From JAMPXD01 sp041481895 (GTDB taxonomy: Bacteria > Desulfobacterota > Desulfuromonadia > Geobacterales > Geobacteraceae): a stretch of DNA of 5,414 bases. Under the pieces are notes generated by a model, which was not told the origin of the DNA, ran no database searches, and worked only from the letters and a program-made list of their open reading frames with translations. The DNA is taken from the NCBI GenBank assembly GCA_041481895.1, contig JBGPCQ010000189.1:1-5414 (forward strand). Direction: 5' to 3'. Made by a program: the position numbers and the translations under genes. Positions 4,709 through 5,414 of this stretch are shown piece after piece (position 1 is the stretch's first letter; every line of letters begins with the position of its first letter).

Positions 4709-5414
4709 ATGCGTATGATGAAGAACAGCATCAACAATAAGCTGGCCGCCGGATTCGGGCTCTGTGTGCTGCTGACGGGAGCCATGGTCGTGTTCAATTT
4801 TTCGGCTCTGCAGAGGCTGGACACGCTCTATCAGGATACCCTGAAACGCTCCGTGGACATGGAACTGGCGACGGACGCCCAGCACATCGGCGAAGACATG
4901 TACATGATCATCGCCAATGCCGTCATCAACAGGGATATGGCCAAATCAGAGCAGGAATGGGCCGCCGGCAAACAGGATAACCTGGCAAAGTTGCAGAAAG
5001 TGGCCATTGCCGCCGATACGCCTGAAGAGCACGCCCTGATAATGGAGGCGCGGGAGGCGTTCGATGATATCATCCTCATCTATGAAAAGGAAATGTTGCC
5101 GCTCATCAGGCAGGGAGCAACCGTGCCCGGGCCGCTTTCCGACATCGATGCCCGGATCGATTCCAGGATCGATGCAATCGACCTGGCCTTGGAATGGGTG
5201 GCGAAATCCATATCGGATGAAAACCAGCATGCGTCGAGGGAGTTCCATGCCGTGCTGGTAAACTCTATCCGGCTCGGCTTGATCATTTCACTGATCGGGC
5301 TGGGTGCCGCACTCTTCATTTCCGCCCTGACAACCCGGCGGATTGTCCGCCCCCTGACTGAACTGACCCGGGCCGCCAAGGAGATAGAGAAAGGCAATTA
5401 TCATGTCGAAATGA
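4709..5414 (+). CDS. Methyl-accepting chemotaxis-type transmembrane sensor, N-terminal part
   Basis: The window cuts this gene after about 235 codons. TM1 spans roughly residues 12-34 (KLAAGFGLCVLLTGAMVVFN). Residues about 35-187 are a charged, helical extracytoplasmic region typical of four-helix-bundle (4HB_MCP) ligand-binding domains. TM2 is about 188-209 (LGLIISLIGLGAALFISA), followed by the start of a HAMP domain, RRIVRPLTELTRAAKEIEKG. This layout is classical for chemoreceptors that signal through CheW/CheA, but the output domain is outside the window, so a histidine kinase or cyclase is not excluded. ATG 4709 is the first start; ATGs at 4715 and 4718 are alternatives, and the latter give the common MKNSINNKL opening. 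The nearest purine-rich site, AAGGA (4690-4694), is rather far upstream. No terminator is visible in the 103 bp after the peroxidase gene, and I see no functional link to it. Confidence 0.85.
   Translation, partial: MRMMKNSINNKLAAGFGLCVLLTGAMVVFNFSALQRLDTLYQDTLKRSVDMELATDAQHIGEDMYMIIANAVINRDMAKSEQEWAAGKQDNLAKLQKVAIAADTPEEHALIMEAREAFDDIILIYEKEMLPLIRQGATVPGPLSDIDARIDSRIDAIDLALEWVAKSISDENQHASREFHAVLVNSIRLGLIISLIGLGAALFISALTTRRIVRPLTELTRAAKEIEKGNYHVEM
5144..5182 (+). repeat. Short in-frame 12-bp tandem repeat in the sensor gene
   Basis: ATCGAT occurs at 5144, 5156 and 5168, exactly 12 bp apart, and a fourth near copy, ATCGAC, follows at 5177. The units encode ID-AR-ID-SR-ID-AI-D within the periplasmic helical region, not far before TM2. 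The reading frame is kept. It may be a small slippage expansion of a helix segment. Confidence 0.5.

Overview
The window looks like chromosomal DNA from an anaerobic or microaerophilic, c-type-cytochrome-rich delta-type proteobacterium, most likely a Geobacter/Desulfuromonadales relative. This rests on gene content (P-II protein, PerR-like regulator linked to a small-subunit catalase, secreted di-heme peroxidase, 4-helix-bundle chemoreceptor) and mixed GC; the sequence does not prove it. All supported genes are on the + strand.

Layout. 1-97 is the C-terminal end of a nitrogen regulatory P-II protein (GlnB/GlnK). 127-186 is a second, diverged P-II C-terminus with no body, apparently the remnant of a deleted tandem paralogue. 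204-791 encodes a lipoprotein of unknown function. 792-1003 is regulatory: a 10-bp inverted repeat (863-909) abuts a TTGACA -35 box (910-915), and a small dyad (922-938) lies over the likely -10. 1004-1408 encodes a Fur-family regulator of PerR type; its real start is probably upstream, at a non-ATG codon near 974. 1409-1683 is a 275-bp intergenic region full of symmetry: a 23-bp palindrome (1423-1445), a 141-bp long inverted repeat (1446-1586) resembling a miniature element or structured intergenic repeat, and a further hairpin (1589-1624) with a competing alternative fold. 1684-3147 is a complete katA-type heme catalase. 3199-4605 is a secreted di-heme cytochrome c peroxidase/MauG-superfamily protein with an unusually long N-terminal region. 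4606-4708 shows nothing recognisable. 4709 to the end is the N-terminal part of a membrane chemoreceptor (or other HAMP sensor), cut by the window edge.

How the genes fit together. The core is a peroxide-defence locus: a probable peroxide-sensing repressor next to a cytoplasmic catalase, followed 51 bp later by an exported di-heme peroxidase-like protein. Together they would cover hydrogen peroxide on both sides of the inner membrane. A 9-bp word, TATAAACAG, occurs ahead of the regulator, the catalase and the peroxidase, and may be a shared regulatory or promoter element. The P-II remnant, lipoprotein and chemoreceptor look like unrelated neighbours. I see no clearly new multi-gene system. 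The most unusual material is the non-coding architecture upstream of katA, the atypical regulator start and metal site, and the P-II tail remnant.
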